This document shows, in pieces, positions 53,825 to 63,177 of a stretch of 64,000 bases of DNA. The notes below the pieces were generated by a model. The model saw nothing but the letters and a program-made list of their open reading frames with translations. It ran no database searches and was not told where the DNA came from. Numbering within the stretch: position 1 is the first letter of the stretch; every line of letters starts with the position of its first letter. Made by a program: the position numbers and the translations under genes. Source of the stretch: Pelagibacteraceae bacterium (GTDB lineage Bacteria; Pseudomonadota; Alphaproteobacteria; HIMB59); contig BOYI01000001.1 of the NCBI GenBank assembly GCA_019651435.1, forward strand, positions 1-64,000, given 5' to 3'.

Positions 53825-54623
53825 GTGATCAGAATATTATACCTCGACTACCGCTTTTTACCCCCGGTTGTAATATTTCGTTTTTAGATAAAGCTATAGC
53901 TAAAGGGGCGGAGAGCGTCATTGTGGATTTAGAAGATGCCGTGGCGCCTGAAAGAAAAGAGATGGCTAGAGATAACCTTCAAAAATTCAGCATCCAGTCT
54001 TTGTTCGTATTAATGGAGAGAACTCCTCAGAATTTGAAAGTGACTTGAATGCCGTTAAAGACCACCCATTAATTCAAGGTATCATTTTTCCAAAATCAGA
54101 GAGTAAAGCTCAGTTAGATAAAGTTCATGAGTCTACGAACAAGAAAATTATTCCCTTAATTGAAAGCGCCGAAGGTTTAAATCAAGTTCAACAATTAGCT
54201 AAACACCATGCAACGATTACCTTATCACTAGGTCACTTAGATCTGGCTATGTCTCTTCGATGCCAACCTGACTTTGTTTCTCTTCAATATGCTCGATCAC
54301 AAATCGTTCTAGCTTGTGCGCTTGCTAAAATTCCTACACCTATTGATGGGATTACGCAGTCATTTACAAACGTTAATGAAGTTCTTCAAGATTGCCTACG
54401 AGCAAGACAATTAGGTTTTGAGGAAAACTTCTAATTCATCCAGCTCAAATCATTCCCGCTAAACAAGGATTTTGCTCCACTGAAGAAGAATATGAATTTT
54501 CAAAACGAGTTATTGAAATTTCACTAATGTGCCGCTGCTCAAATAGATGGAAAAATGATAGACGCCCCAGTTGTAGAACAAGCTCGAATAATTATTCGAG
54601 ATTACGAGCTAATGAAATCTTAA
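53821..54623 (+). CDS. CitE-like CoA lyase (HpcH/HpaI aldolase family; frameshifts)
   Basis: About 268 residues joined. IPRLPLFTPGCNISFLDKAI, ESVIVDLEDAVAPERK (Asp/Glu near the Mg site), IIPLIESAEGL, LSLGHLDLAMSLRC and, after shifts near 54000 and 54432, LIHPAQIIPAKQGFC and IDGKMIDAPVVEQARIII. The TIM-barrel lyase family includes malyl-CoA, citramalyl-CoA and beta-methylmalyl-CoA lyases. With the HTD2-like hydratase next to it, citramalyl-CoA to acetyl-CoA plus pyruvate is a reasonable guess. It overlaps prpD-like by TAATG. Confidence 0.75.
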
Positions 54624-55920
54624 TGAGCTCAGATTTTTTGACATCTTTTTGTCATTGGGCCTCTCAAGAAAAAATTGAACTTTCCCTGAAATTCTCCTTG
54701 AAGCACGTCTTAGTTACTTAGATACAATTGCTTGTATTGAGGCAGGAAAAATCAAGTAATTTCAACGAAAATTCAAACATTTAACAATCAATACTTTCAT
54801 CACTCTGTGCCAGCTAGTAGGGCGATGCAATATGCCTGCCAAGCTGGGATATTAGATTATGATGACTATGAGTCTGCAGGATCCTCTCATCCTTCCGCTC
54901 CAATAATCTCAGCAATCCTTGCCTTAGCTCCCCAATTAAATCTTCGACTAATTGACATTCTAGAGGCTTGGGTGGTTGGCTATGAAATTATCATTCGAAT
55001 GGGTGAAGCATTAGGATACGGACACTATGAAAAGGTTGGCACGCCACCTCTACTTATGGACCAATTGGTGCGGCTGCTGTAGCACGATTATTAAAGTTAC
55101 CTGCAGATCAATTTGGTCAAGCTTTATCTATAGCCTCAAGTTCTGCTGCGGAATGAAATTACAATTTGGAACTGAAACGAAAAGTTGTCCACGAAGGTCT
55201 TGCAGCTCAAGCTGGAATGCAGGCAGCATATTTAGCCCAACAAGGGATTACATCACAAATTCATTTTTTGATAGCAGAGATGGTTTCAAAGATTTATATG
55301 GTGATCATCAAAGTAAGTGTCTAAATGGTTTGAAAGAAACTATTTTGGGGAGAGCTGTTTTGGACTATCCTGTTATTCGCAAGCCATGGCCATCTTGTGC
55401 ATACACACATCGTATTATTGAGGCTGCAGAAAAAATTCACAATCCATCACTTCAAATGGAAGACATTGATGAAGTCATCATTGAAATCCCAGACCCATGG
55501 ACGAAAGTTGTGAAATTTCAAATACCTAACAATGAGGCTGAAGCTAGATTTTCAGCACCATATTGTGTGATGATGGCGTTACAATCTGGCTCTCTTGGGC
55601 CAGATGATTTTTCTAATCAAATTTATTTAACCGAGGAAAGACAACAATTAACCAAAAGAGCAACTGTACAAGCTTTCAAAGTTGATAGTCAATTTAAGGA
55701 AATGAGCCCTGACTATCCTGATATGGTTTCTGTTAAATTAAAAAATGGCTCAATGATGAAAGAAAGTATTGGCTATGTGAAGGGGGGCCTCCATAACCCC
55801 ATGAGCCTTGAAGACTTGAGAAACAAATTCCAAAAATGTTCAAATAAATCAACATTTTTTGATCAATTTTTAAGCGCACCCATAGAAGCAAAAAGTTCAT
55901 CTCTTCTAGATATTTTTTAG
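54623..55920 (+). CDS. MmgE/PrpD family protein (frameshifts)
   Basis: About 432 residues: start MSSDFLTSFCHWASQEKIEL, then PASRAMQYACQAGILDYDDY, SAGSSHPSAPIISAILALAP, LSIASSSA (shifted), KPWPSCAYTHRIIEAAEKIH and the C-terminal all-beta half (EVIIEIPDPWTKVVKFQIPN; RFSAPYCVMMALQSG). Breaks lie near 54690-54790, 55045 and 55160-55330. The family includes 2-methylcitrate and itaconate/aconitate-type dehydratases and decarboxylases; which reaction is not deducible. In this run it may act on a branched di- or tricarboxylic acid. Confidence 0.75.
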
Positions 55921-56002
55921 GTTTTCCAACAATTAAATTTGATATAGCGTATTGCTGCTTTTGAGGGGGAGAGGGATAAATTTATAAATTCCGTTTAATA
56001 AA

Positions 56003-57090
56003 ATGAAGGTAACTAAATTATCACTTTGGCATGTGGGTCTCACCAGTCATGAGACCTATTATATGGCTGATAATAAAACCTGTGACACGGTTGAGTCGGT
56101 TGTAATTAAAATAGACACAGACACAGGCATCACTGGTTGGGGGGAAACCTGTCCCATCCCTCACTATCTTCCTGCCTACGCTCGAGGAATAGCGCCAGCC
56201 CTCTCTGAACTGGAATCAGTGATAATTGGGAGTGACCCGATTGGAGTGGAGTCATTAATGATTAAAGCTGAAGCTCATTTACCAGGGCATTTGTAGCTAA
56301 ATCTGTTTGATATGGCCTTATGGGATATCACCTCAAAGCATGCGAAATTTCCTTATAAATTTGTGGAGGAAAAAACAAAACGATCTTCCTTTATCACTCC
56401 ATTACATGTATTGCGCCCGATCAAATGGCTTTCTATTGCACGAGAGAAAAAAAAAGGATTAACCCAATTTAATAAACTTGGTGCTGATGCGAATTGGCAA
56501 AATGATGTGGGGCGTCTTGTGAAAGTTAGAGAAGCGGTTGTGAGGACCACTGGTTTATGGGGATTGGAATTGTGGTTCCACTCCTTTAGATGCCATTCGA
56601 ACAAGCCGCGCAGTTAACCATTTAGATATTATGTTAGAGCAACCCTTTTCGTTCTATTTCTGAGTGTGCTTCTGTAAAATCTGCTTCTAACCTTGCAATG
56701 AAATTAGATGAAAGTGTTTACGACATTAAAACATTAATAGAAGGCAATCAAAAAGGAGCTATGGATGTCGCTGCTCTTAAGATATCTAAATTTGGAGGTA
56801 TTACTGCACTTAAAAAGCTAGAGATTTATGTACATATTTTGGGACTAAAATGTGTATCGAAGATACTTTGGGGAAGTGATATCACAACGGCTGCAGTGTT
56901 GCATTTAGGTATTAGTTGCGATCCAAATAGACTACTGAATGTCTGTGATTTATCGAGTTATGTCTCCCCAAGACTAGATGCCAAAATACCCAGTAGAAAC
57001 AATGGAAAGATATCTGCGCCTGAGGGTATTGGCTTAGGTGTTGATCCGGATTTAGACCTACTAGGTCAGCCTGATTTAATTATAGATTAA
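56003..57090 (+). CDS. Mandelate racemase/MLE family enzyme 1, HpbD-like (frameshifts)
   Basis: About 362 residues. Capping domain with GITGWGETCPIPHYLPAYAR; barrel residues: Lys in TQFIKLGAD-like segment, Asp-x-Asn in GDWNCGSTPLDA, Glu in IMLEQPF, Asp-Glu in MKLDESVYD, second Lys in LKISKFGGITALKK, and the end APEGIGLGVDPDLDLLG. Racemase or dehydratase chemistry via two Lys is likely. The WGETCP and terminal GLGVDPD segments resemble 4-hydroxyproline betaine 2-epimerase (HpbD), a match to a betaine operon. Breaks near 56293, 56360, 56460, 56575 and 56820. Substrate not proven. Confidence 0.7.
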
Positions 57091-57149
57091 GTATGAATTT
57101 ATTTCGATTTCATGGTCAAAAATTTTGCTGTAATTTTTAATGGGGATAA

Positions 57150-58235
57150 ATGAGCAATCAGCCAATTTATACGATTGAAAAAAAACATTATATCGATCCT
57201 CATCTATATGAAGAGGAGAAGAAAAAGTAATGATGCGTACGTGGCAGTTTGCAGGTCACGCTTCTCAATTACAAAATACAGGTGACTATTTTACTTTTGA
57301 AATAGCTGGCCAACCTTTATTTTGTATCAAAGACGACAAACAAGAAATTCGATGCTTTTATAATGTTTGCAAGCACCGCGCCCATGAGCTTTTAAAAGGT
57401 TCAGGTAATAGCAAGCGAGCAGCTAATCTAATTATCTGTCCCTATCATGGTTGGGCCTATCATTACGATGGAACCTTCAAGGCAGCACCTAATATAAAGT
57501 TGTACCTAATCTTGATACAAGCAAACTATGCTTAACTGAAGTTCGATTAGAAAACTTTCTAGGATTTCTTTTGTCAATTTAGATAAATCGACAGCACCCA
57601 TGGATGAATGGTTTCCAGAGGTTAGAAAGAATTAGAAGACTTTGTTCCTTTTATTTATCAACTGAAACCTTTGAAGTGGGTAGAAATTCCTGAGTCATGT
57701 AATTGGGAAAATATCTGTTGAAAATTATTCTGAGTGCTACCACTGCAGCATTAATCATAAAACCTTCTCCACCGGAGTAATCAAACCATCGACTTATCGC
57801 ATTTTACCTCAAGGCTATTGTTTGAGACATACCACGGAATGTCAAAATTTAGAAAAAAGACTTATCCCATTGATTTGAATTCAAACCCAAATGCAGGGAA
57901 ATTATTCTTCTTGGTTCCTGTGGCCTCTTTTCTTTTCAAGTCTATCCGGGCAATGTTTTGAACACGTATCATTGGAGAATTATTGATGTTGATCACATTG
58001 TTCTTTGGAGAGGTTGGTACAGTATTGATGGTCAGCCTTCAGAAGTGGTTGAGAAACTCGCCGTTCAGGATCGAGAAACAACTGTGGAAGAGGATATTGG
58101 GTTAGTGGAGTCGGTGCAAAAGGCTTGAAAAGTAACGGTTATGATCAAGGATTCTAGTCGTTGACCCTACGTGTGGTGTTAATTCGAGCACTCCATCCAA
58201 AACTTCAGCAATGGTATAGTGAGTATACTCAGTAA
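57150..58235 (+). CDS. Rieske non-heme iron oxygenase alpha subunit 2 (frameshifts)
   Basis: About 362 residues from ATG 57150. Rieske ligands NVCKHRAHELLKG (CxH) and IICPYHGWAYHYDGTF (CxxH), then ENYSECYHCSINHKTF near 57715-57765, the mononuclear iron site of the choline/glycine betaine monooxygenase-type group. Breaks near 57500, 57655, 57855 and 57925-58170. Ends by TAA 58233-58235, two bases before the aldehyde dehydrogenase ATG. A second N-demethylase or hydroxylase in the same run suggests stepwise removal of methyl groups. Confidence 0.78.
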
Positions 58236-58237
58236 AG

Positions 58238-59665
58238 ATGCAAACTTATCAAAATTATATTAATGGTACATTTGTCGAGGGATATGAGAATATTGAGGTG
58301 CTCAATCCTGCAACAGGTCAGCCATTTGCACTTCAGGCAATAGCCAACAGTCAGCAGGTTGATGATGCCGTTCAAGCTGCTCGAAAATCATTTCTAGAAA
58401 GTAATTTAAAATCTCCGCCCTGTCGAACGTGGTCGTATGGTTCGAAAGATGGGTGAGTATCTTTTATCTAAGGAACAAGAAATAGCAGAATTGTTGACGA
58501 TGGAGGCTGGAAAGCCCCTTTGGGAAGCAAAGTAGAAGTGCAGGGTGCTGCTCGATATTTTGAATATTATGGCAATCAAGCAGAAACAGTTGAAGGCAAA
58601 TCAATCCTTGGGATCCGATTATTATGACTTCACTGTTTATGAACCATATGGTGTTACCGCCCATATCATCCCTTGGAATTATCCTTTAGAGATGACAGCA
58701 CGATCTGTCTCTGCTGCTCTGACGACAGGCAACACGTGTGTTATAAAAACACCAGAACTTGATCCCATTACTAATAGGTATATAGCACTTGCTGCAGAGC
58801 ACGCTGGCCTTCCTCAAGGAATAGTAAATATTATTTGTGGATGGGGACATGAAGCAGGAGATGCACTTACTTCACATCCTGATGTCAATCAAATTGTATT
58901 CACAGGATCAGTTGAGACAGGCATTCAAGTGGCAAGCAATGCTGCAAAAATGTTGTTCCTTGTGTTTTAGAACTGGGAGGAAAGTCAGGCGCGATTGTGT
59001 TGCCAGATGCAGATCAGAAAAATTTAATTGACTCTGTTCGATGGGGAATTTTCTTTGGAGCAGGTCAAGTGTGTTCAGCTATGTCTCGATTGATTGTCCA
59101 TGAAAGTATTCATGACGATGTCTTGGCTCAAGTAGAGGAATTAGCTAAAAAATTAAAACGGGCCCTGGTCAAGATTACCCTACCTTTGGAGATAATATGG
59201 GCGCTATGATCTCAGAGCACCAGCGCGACCGGCAGAAGGCCTATGTCAAAATGCAGTAAATGAGGGAGCAAAAATCCAAACTGGTGGCCATAAGCTTAAT
59301 AATCAAGGGTTTTTCTTAGAACCACTATTATTTCTGATGTCACGCCACAAATGGAGATAGCCCAAACCGAAGTCTTCGGACCTGTACTTTCGGTGATGCG
59401 ATATTCCACTGAAGAGGAAGCTCTCTCCATTATTAACAGTACGGAGTACGGACTCGTTGGCGGTGTTTTTACAAAAGATCTCAATAAAGCTCATCGCTTA
59501 TCTCAAAAAATTCGAGCAGGTCAGATTTTTATTAATGAATGGTTTGCAGGCGGTGTGGAAACCCCATTTGGTGGATTTGGTAAATCAGGGTACGGACGAG
59601 AAAAAGGTCGTGAGGCCTTATGGAATTATGTTCAAACCAAAAACATTGCCTCTAAACTTTCATGA
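58238..59665 (+). CDS. Aldehyde dehydrogenase family protein (frameshifts)
   Basis: About 476 residues: NYINGTFVEGYENIEVLNPA, HIIPWNYPLEMTARSVSAAL (NAD site), IVFTGSVETGIQVA, Glu in LELGGKSGAIVLPD, catalytic Cys in GAGQVCSAMSRL, and EVFGPVLSVMRY with the C-terminal GFGKSGYGREKG. All ALDH elements are present. Frame breaks near 58425, 58530, 58600, 58950, 59160 and 59250-59330. It could oxidise an aldehyde formed by demethylation or ring opening (betaine- or semialdehyde-type). Confidence 0.88.
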
Positions 59666-60757
59666 AGATTACCTCCATTACTGTTTATCAATCTAGTCTC
59701 CTCTAGAGCATCCTTATTGGCTTTCCGGTGGGCGATTAAAATTTGAAGTTCTCGATGCCACATTCTTGAAATTAGAAACTGATGAAGGATTGATCGGTTG
59801 GGGTGAGGGAACTCCTTGGGGACATACCTATGTTCCAGCACATGGTCCAGGCATTCGTGCAGGTATTGAAACAATGGCACCTTTTTTATTGGGACTTAAT
59901 CCTCAAAAGTTTTAGAGGTAGAGCGAGCAATGGACTTATCACTACCTGGTCATTTATATGCCAAGTCTCCCATTGATATGGCCTGTTGGGATATCGCAGG
60001 TCAAGCAGCAGGACTTCCGATTGCAGATTTAATGGTGGGGCTCTCGTGCCCAGCTCCTGTGCCTCTTTCTGTCGGAGCCAAACAGTGGACGAGACTCGAG
60101 AAGTTTTAGCGCGTTACCGCGATCGCGGTTATTGGGTGCACTCTGTCAAAGTCGGTGGTGATGTCGATCAAAATATTGAGCGAATTCAAGATGTGGGAAA
60201 CTCATCGTCCCACTAAAGAACGTATTCTTTATGATGCTAATCCGAGGGTTCACTCGACAACAAGCCTTGCGAGTGATGCAGGAAACCCGGGAGCAATGGA
60301 AGGTGATGTTCGAACAGCCCTGTGAAACACTGATGATATTGCCGCCATCCGTCCTCTCCACTCAGCTCCAGTAAGTGTGGATGAATGCTTAGTGACCTTA
60401 CAAGATGCAACAAGAGTAGCCAGAGACGGAATTGCTGAGGTTTTTGGTATCAAGCTTGAATCGTGTGGGGTCTCACAAAAGCCAGTAGAATCAGGGATAT
60501 TGCCCTTGCACATGGTATCGATATTTTTGTGATGGCCACTGGTGGATCTGTTTTGGCGGATACAGAGGGTTTACATTTAGCAGCCACTATTCCAGATGAT
60601 AATATGCTAGGGGGATGGGCCTGTCAGGATATGATTACAGCAGAGATTGCCGATGGAGCTGGCCCAGAGCAACCAAGGGACATTTTGCATTTACCCGAAC
60701 AGCCAGGTTTTGGGCGTTCATCCTCGAATCAACTTTAACGAAGGTAGCACGATATGA
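59662..60757 (+). CDS. Mandelate racemase/MLE family enzyme 2 (frameshifts)
   Basis: About 365 residues from ATG 59662 (MKITSITVYQSSLPLEHPYW). GLIGWGEGTPWGHTYVPAHG, IDMACWDIAGQAAGLPIADL, Lys in HSVKVGGDVDQN, Asp-x-Asn in ILYDANRGF, Glu in MFEQPCETLDD, Asp-Glu in APVSVDECLVT, second Lys in FGIKLNRVGGLTKASRI. The capping-domain and barrel motifs are those of enolase-superfamily racemases and dehydratases such as hydroxyproline-type enzymes. Breaks near 59697, 59915, 60090, 60200-60240, 60300-60330, 60465 and 60690. Less A+T-rich and more codon-varied than the core genes by eye; transfer is possible. Confidence 0.72.
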
Positions 60758-61825
60758 GTAATACCCCAAAAATTATGAGTGGTGTTTATCTGACGGGTCA
60801 CGGAGGCCTGGATAAATTAGTTTATCGTGAGGATATTCCTGTTCCTATTCCTCAAGCAGGTGAAGTTCTCATCGAAGTAAAAGGGGCTGGCGTTAACAAT
60901 ACTGATATTAATACTCGACTGGGCTGGTATTCAAAAAAAGTAACCAGCGATACTAATGCAGGAGGTTCAGAGGGCTTATCAGAAGTCGATGATGATGACC
61001 CCTCTTGGAGCGGGTTTCCTTCAGTTTCCAAGAATTCAAGGGGAGATATTTGTGGTAGAAGTTCAAGTCGGTGAAGGTGTGGAGCAAGATCGAATAGGTA
61101 CTCGCACATTAGTTCGTTCAATGCAAAACATTCCAACCCTAAAGACAATCCTTTAGCAATGCAAAAAATGGGCTCTGAAGTTGATGGAGGGTTTGCTCAA
61201 TACGTGTAGCTAAAGCAAAGGAGTCTTTTCCAGTTAATTGTGACTGGAGTGATTGAATTGGCATCTATTCCTATTTCCTATTCAACGCGGGAGGGAATGC
61301 TTTGTCGGGGAAAATATTCAAAAGAACTATTTTGATCACTGGCGTTCAGGTGGAGTGGGCTCGTGCTATTCAATTAGCCAAAGTTCGGGGGGCTAAAATT
61401 ATCACTCAGTGTGCACCTGATAAGGCAAGCACTTTAAGAAATTGGGTGCTGATCAAACAGTAAATCGAAATGATGACTTAGTAAAAGTTTTAGGTAAAAT
61501 TCTGTTGAGGGCAGTTTTGATTTGGTGGGTGGATCCAGCTGGCCAAAGTTATTAGATATTCTAAGACCAGGGGGGAAGTATATCACCTCGTTGCCTTGCA
61601 GGCCCAATTGTCGATTTGGATTTAAGAAGCCTTTATTTAAAAGATTTGACTTTATTTGGTTCGACCGTCAATGAACCCTATGTCTTCGAAAATGTTATTC
61701 ATTGTATTGAAGAGGGACAAATTAAACCTTTGGTCGCCCAATCATTTCCTTTAAAAGAGATTCATCAGGCTCAAACAGTGTTTATAGAGAAAAAATTTAT
61801 TGGAAAACTTGTATTAATCCCATAA
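60754..61825 (+). CDS. MDR-type alcohol dehydrogenase/quinone reductase (frameshifts)
   Basis: About 357 residues joined: MSNTPKIMSGVYLTGHGGLD, QAGEVLIEVKGAGVNNTDIN near 35-55, FPRIQG-GDICG-type second segment near 61020-61060, then a shifted Rossmann region (GVG in RSGGVG-like near 61345) and the ending LTLFGSTVNEPYVFENVIHC. Medium-chain reductase pattern. Metal ligands cannot be checked because of indels. It may oxidise an alcohol or reduce a quinone/enoyl product of the pathway. Start overlaps the previous stop (ATGA). Confidence 0.7.
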
Positions 61826-61860
61826 ATCCTGTGAGATAAAATTATTGTATATAATAAGAC

Positions 61861-62893
61861 ATGAGTAATATTGTAGAACCAGGAAATCAGCACGAAACAG
61901 ACGTCGTTATTATAGGCGCCGGACCTTGTGGTTTATTCCAAGTATTTGAATTAGGTCTTTTAGATATGAAGGCCCACTTAATTGATAATTTAGATAAAAT
62001 TGGTGGTCAGTGTGCTGAGCTTTATCCAGATAAAAATCTATACGATATTCCCTCACGCCCTGCCATTACAGGTCAAGAATTAACAGATGATTTGATCACC
62101 CAAGCAGAACCCTTTGGACCCACATATCACCTTAATCAATTAACTGCTAAAATTGATGTCCAAAAAGATCAAATTGAAGTGACGACCAATTTGAACACTA
62201 TCATCAAGTGTAAGTCTTTAGTGATTGCGGCAGGCTCTGGAAGTTTTGTTCCTCGAAAATTACCTGTTTCCAATGTAGAAGAATTTGAAAATAAAAATAT
62301 TTTTTATTCTGTTAAAAAAAGAACAGACTTTGAGGGAAAGAAAATTTTGATTGCTGGTGGTGGCGACTCTGCCTTGGACTACGTGATGGGTTTTCATCAA
62401 ATCGCCTCTGATATTACTTTAATTCATCGTCGAAAAGAATTTAAAGGCGTTCAAGACTCCGTGAACAAAGTAATGAGCTTAGTCGATCAAGGAGAAGTCA
62501 AATTTAATATGGGCACTGTAAAACAAATAGTTGATAATGGTAAAGGCCAAGTGGATATCACCTTAGATGATAACACTGTTATTGATGGAGTTGATGCCAT
62601 CTTCCCTTTCTTTGGATTAAAAATTGAATTAGGGCCAATTGCTGATTGGGGTTTGAACTTAGAAAATAATTTAATCTCGGTGAATACAGAAAACTTTGAA
62701 ACATCTACTCCTCGAATTTTTGCTGTTGGCGATATTTGTACTTATCCTGGTAAGTTAAAATTAATTTTAAGCGGTTTTCATGAAGCGGCACTCGCTGCAA
62801 AGAAAATGTTTCATTATTGCCATAATATAAGAAATATGTTTTTCGTTATACGACTTCCTCTAAAGAATTCAGGAAAAATTAGGCGTAAAATAA
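61861..62893 (+). CDS. Ferredoxin-NADP reductase, thioredoxin reductase-like (frameshifted tail)
   Basis: About 344 residues. FAD site VVIIGAGPCGLFQVFELGL, GGQCAELYPDKNLYDIPSRP, NADP site ILIAGGGDSALDYVMGF, and the CO-like TPRIFAVGDICTYPGKLKLI. Lacks the CxxC redox pair of thioredoxin reductase, as in FNR2-type enzymes. From about 62830 the frame shifts; the correct tail reads KKYVFRYTTSSKEF-KKLGVK and stops at 62893. A likely electron source for the two Rieske oxygenases. Stop lies 1 base from the convergent CDGSH gene. Confidence 0.87.
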
Positions 62894-62894
62894 A

Positions 62895-63135
62895 CTAGTC
62901 TTCAAGCCTATTGTGTGTTCCATCACAAGCGGTTTTTTATTGATGCTTGCATCCACAAAAAAAAACTTTTTGGTTGCTTCAGCAGTGTAAGGAATACAGG
63001 AAAACCCGGGTTTATTTATGAGGAACATCACAAAAAAGGGTTGTTTTGGCTTAATCCACATGCACACCAAAAGTATTTTTGCCCTCTTGACTTCGACAAC
63101 ATAAGATCCTTTTGAGCAATATTGGGTTTTGACAT
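62895..63135 (-). CDS. Tandem CDGSH-type iron-sulfur protein (frameshifts)
   Basis: About 80 residues from ATG 63135, behind GGAGA. Across two or three small shifts it reads RGQKYFWCACGLSQNNPFCD with VPHKNKPGF (first C-x-C-x-C...H motif) and FFFCGCKHQ-KKPLCDGTHNRLED (second motif). Each half has the three Cys and one His that hold a 2Fe-2S cluster, as in mitoNEET-related bacterial proteins. The first motif has DVPH in place of DGSH. Function in redox or Fe-S transfer. Convergent with the reductase gene, one base apart. Confidence 0.7.
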
Positions 63136-63177
63136 AAATTTCTCCTGTTTATCAGTCTTCTTCGCGGGTACAGAATT

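Noticed and set aside
46502-63140. A graveyard of decaying pseudogenes
   Set aside because: All catalytic motifs survive in alternate frames and essential genes to the left show the same homopolymer indels, so sequence error is the simpler explanation.
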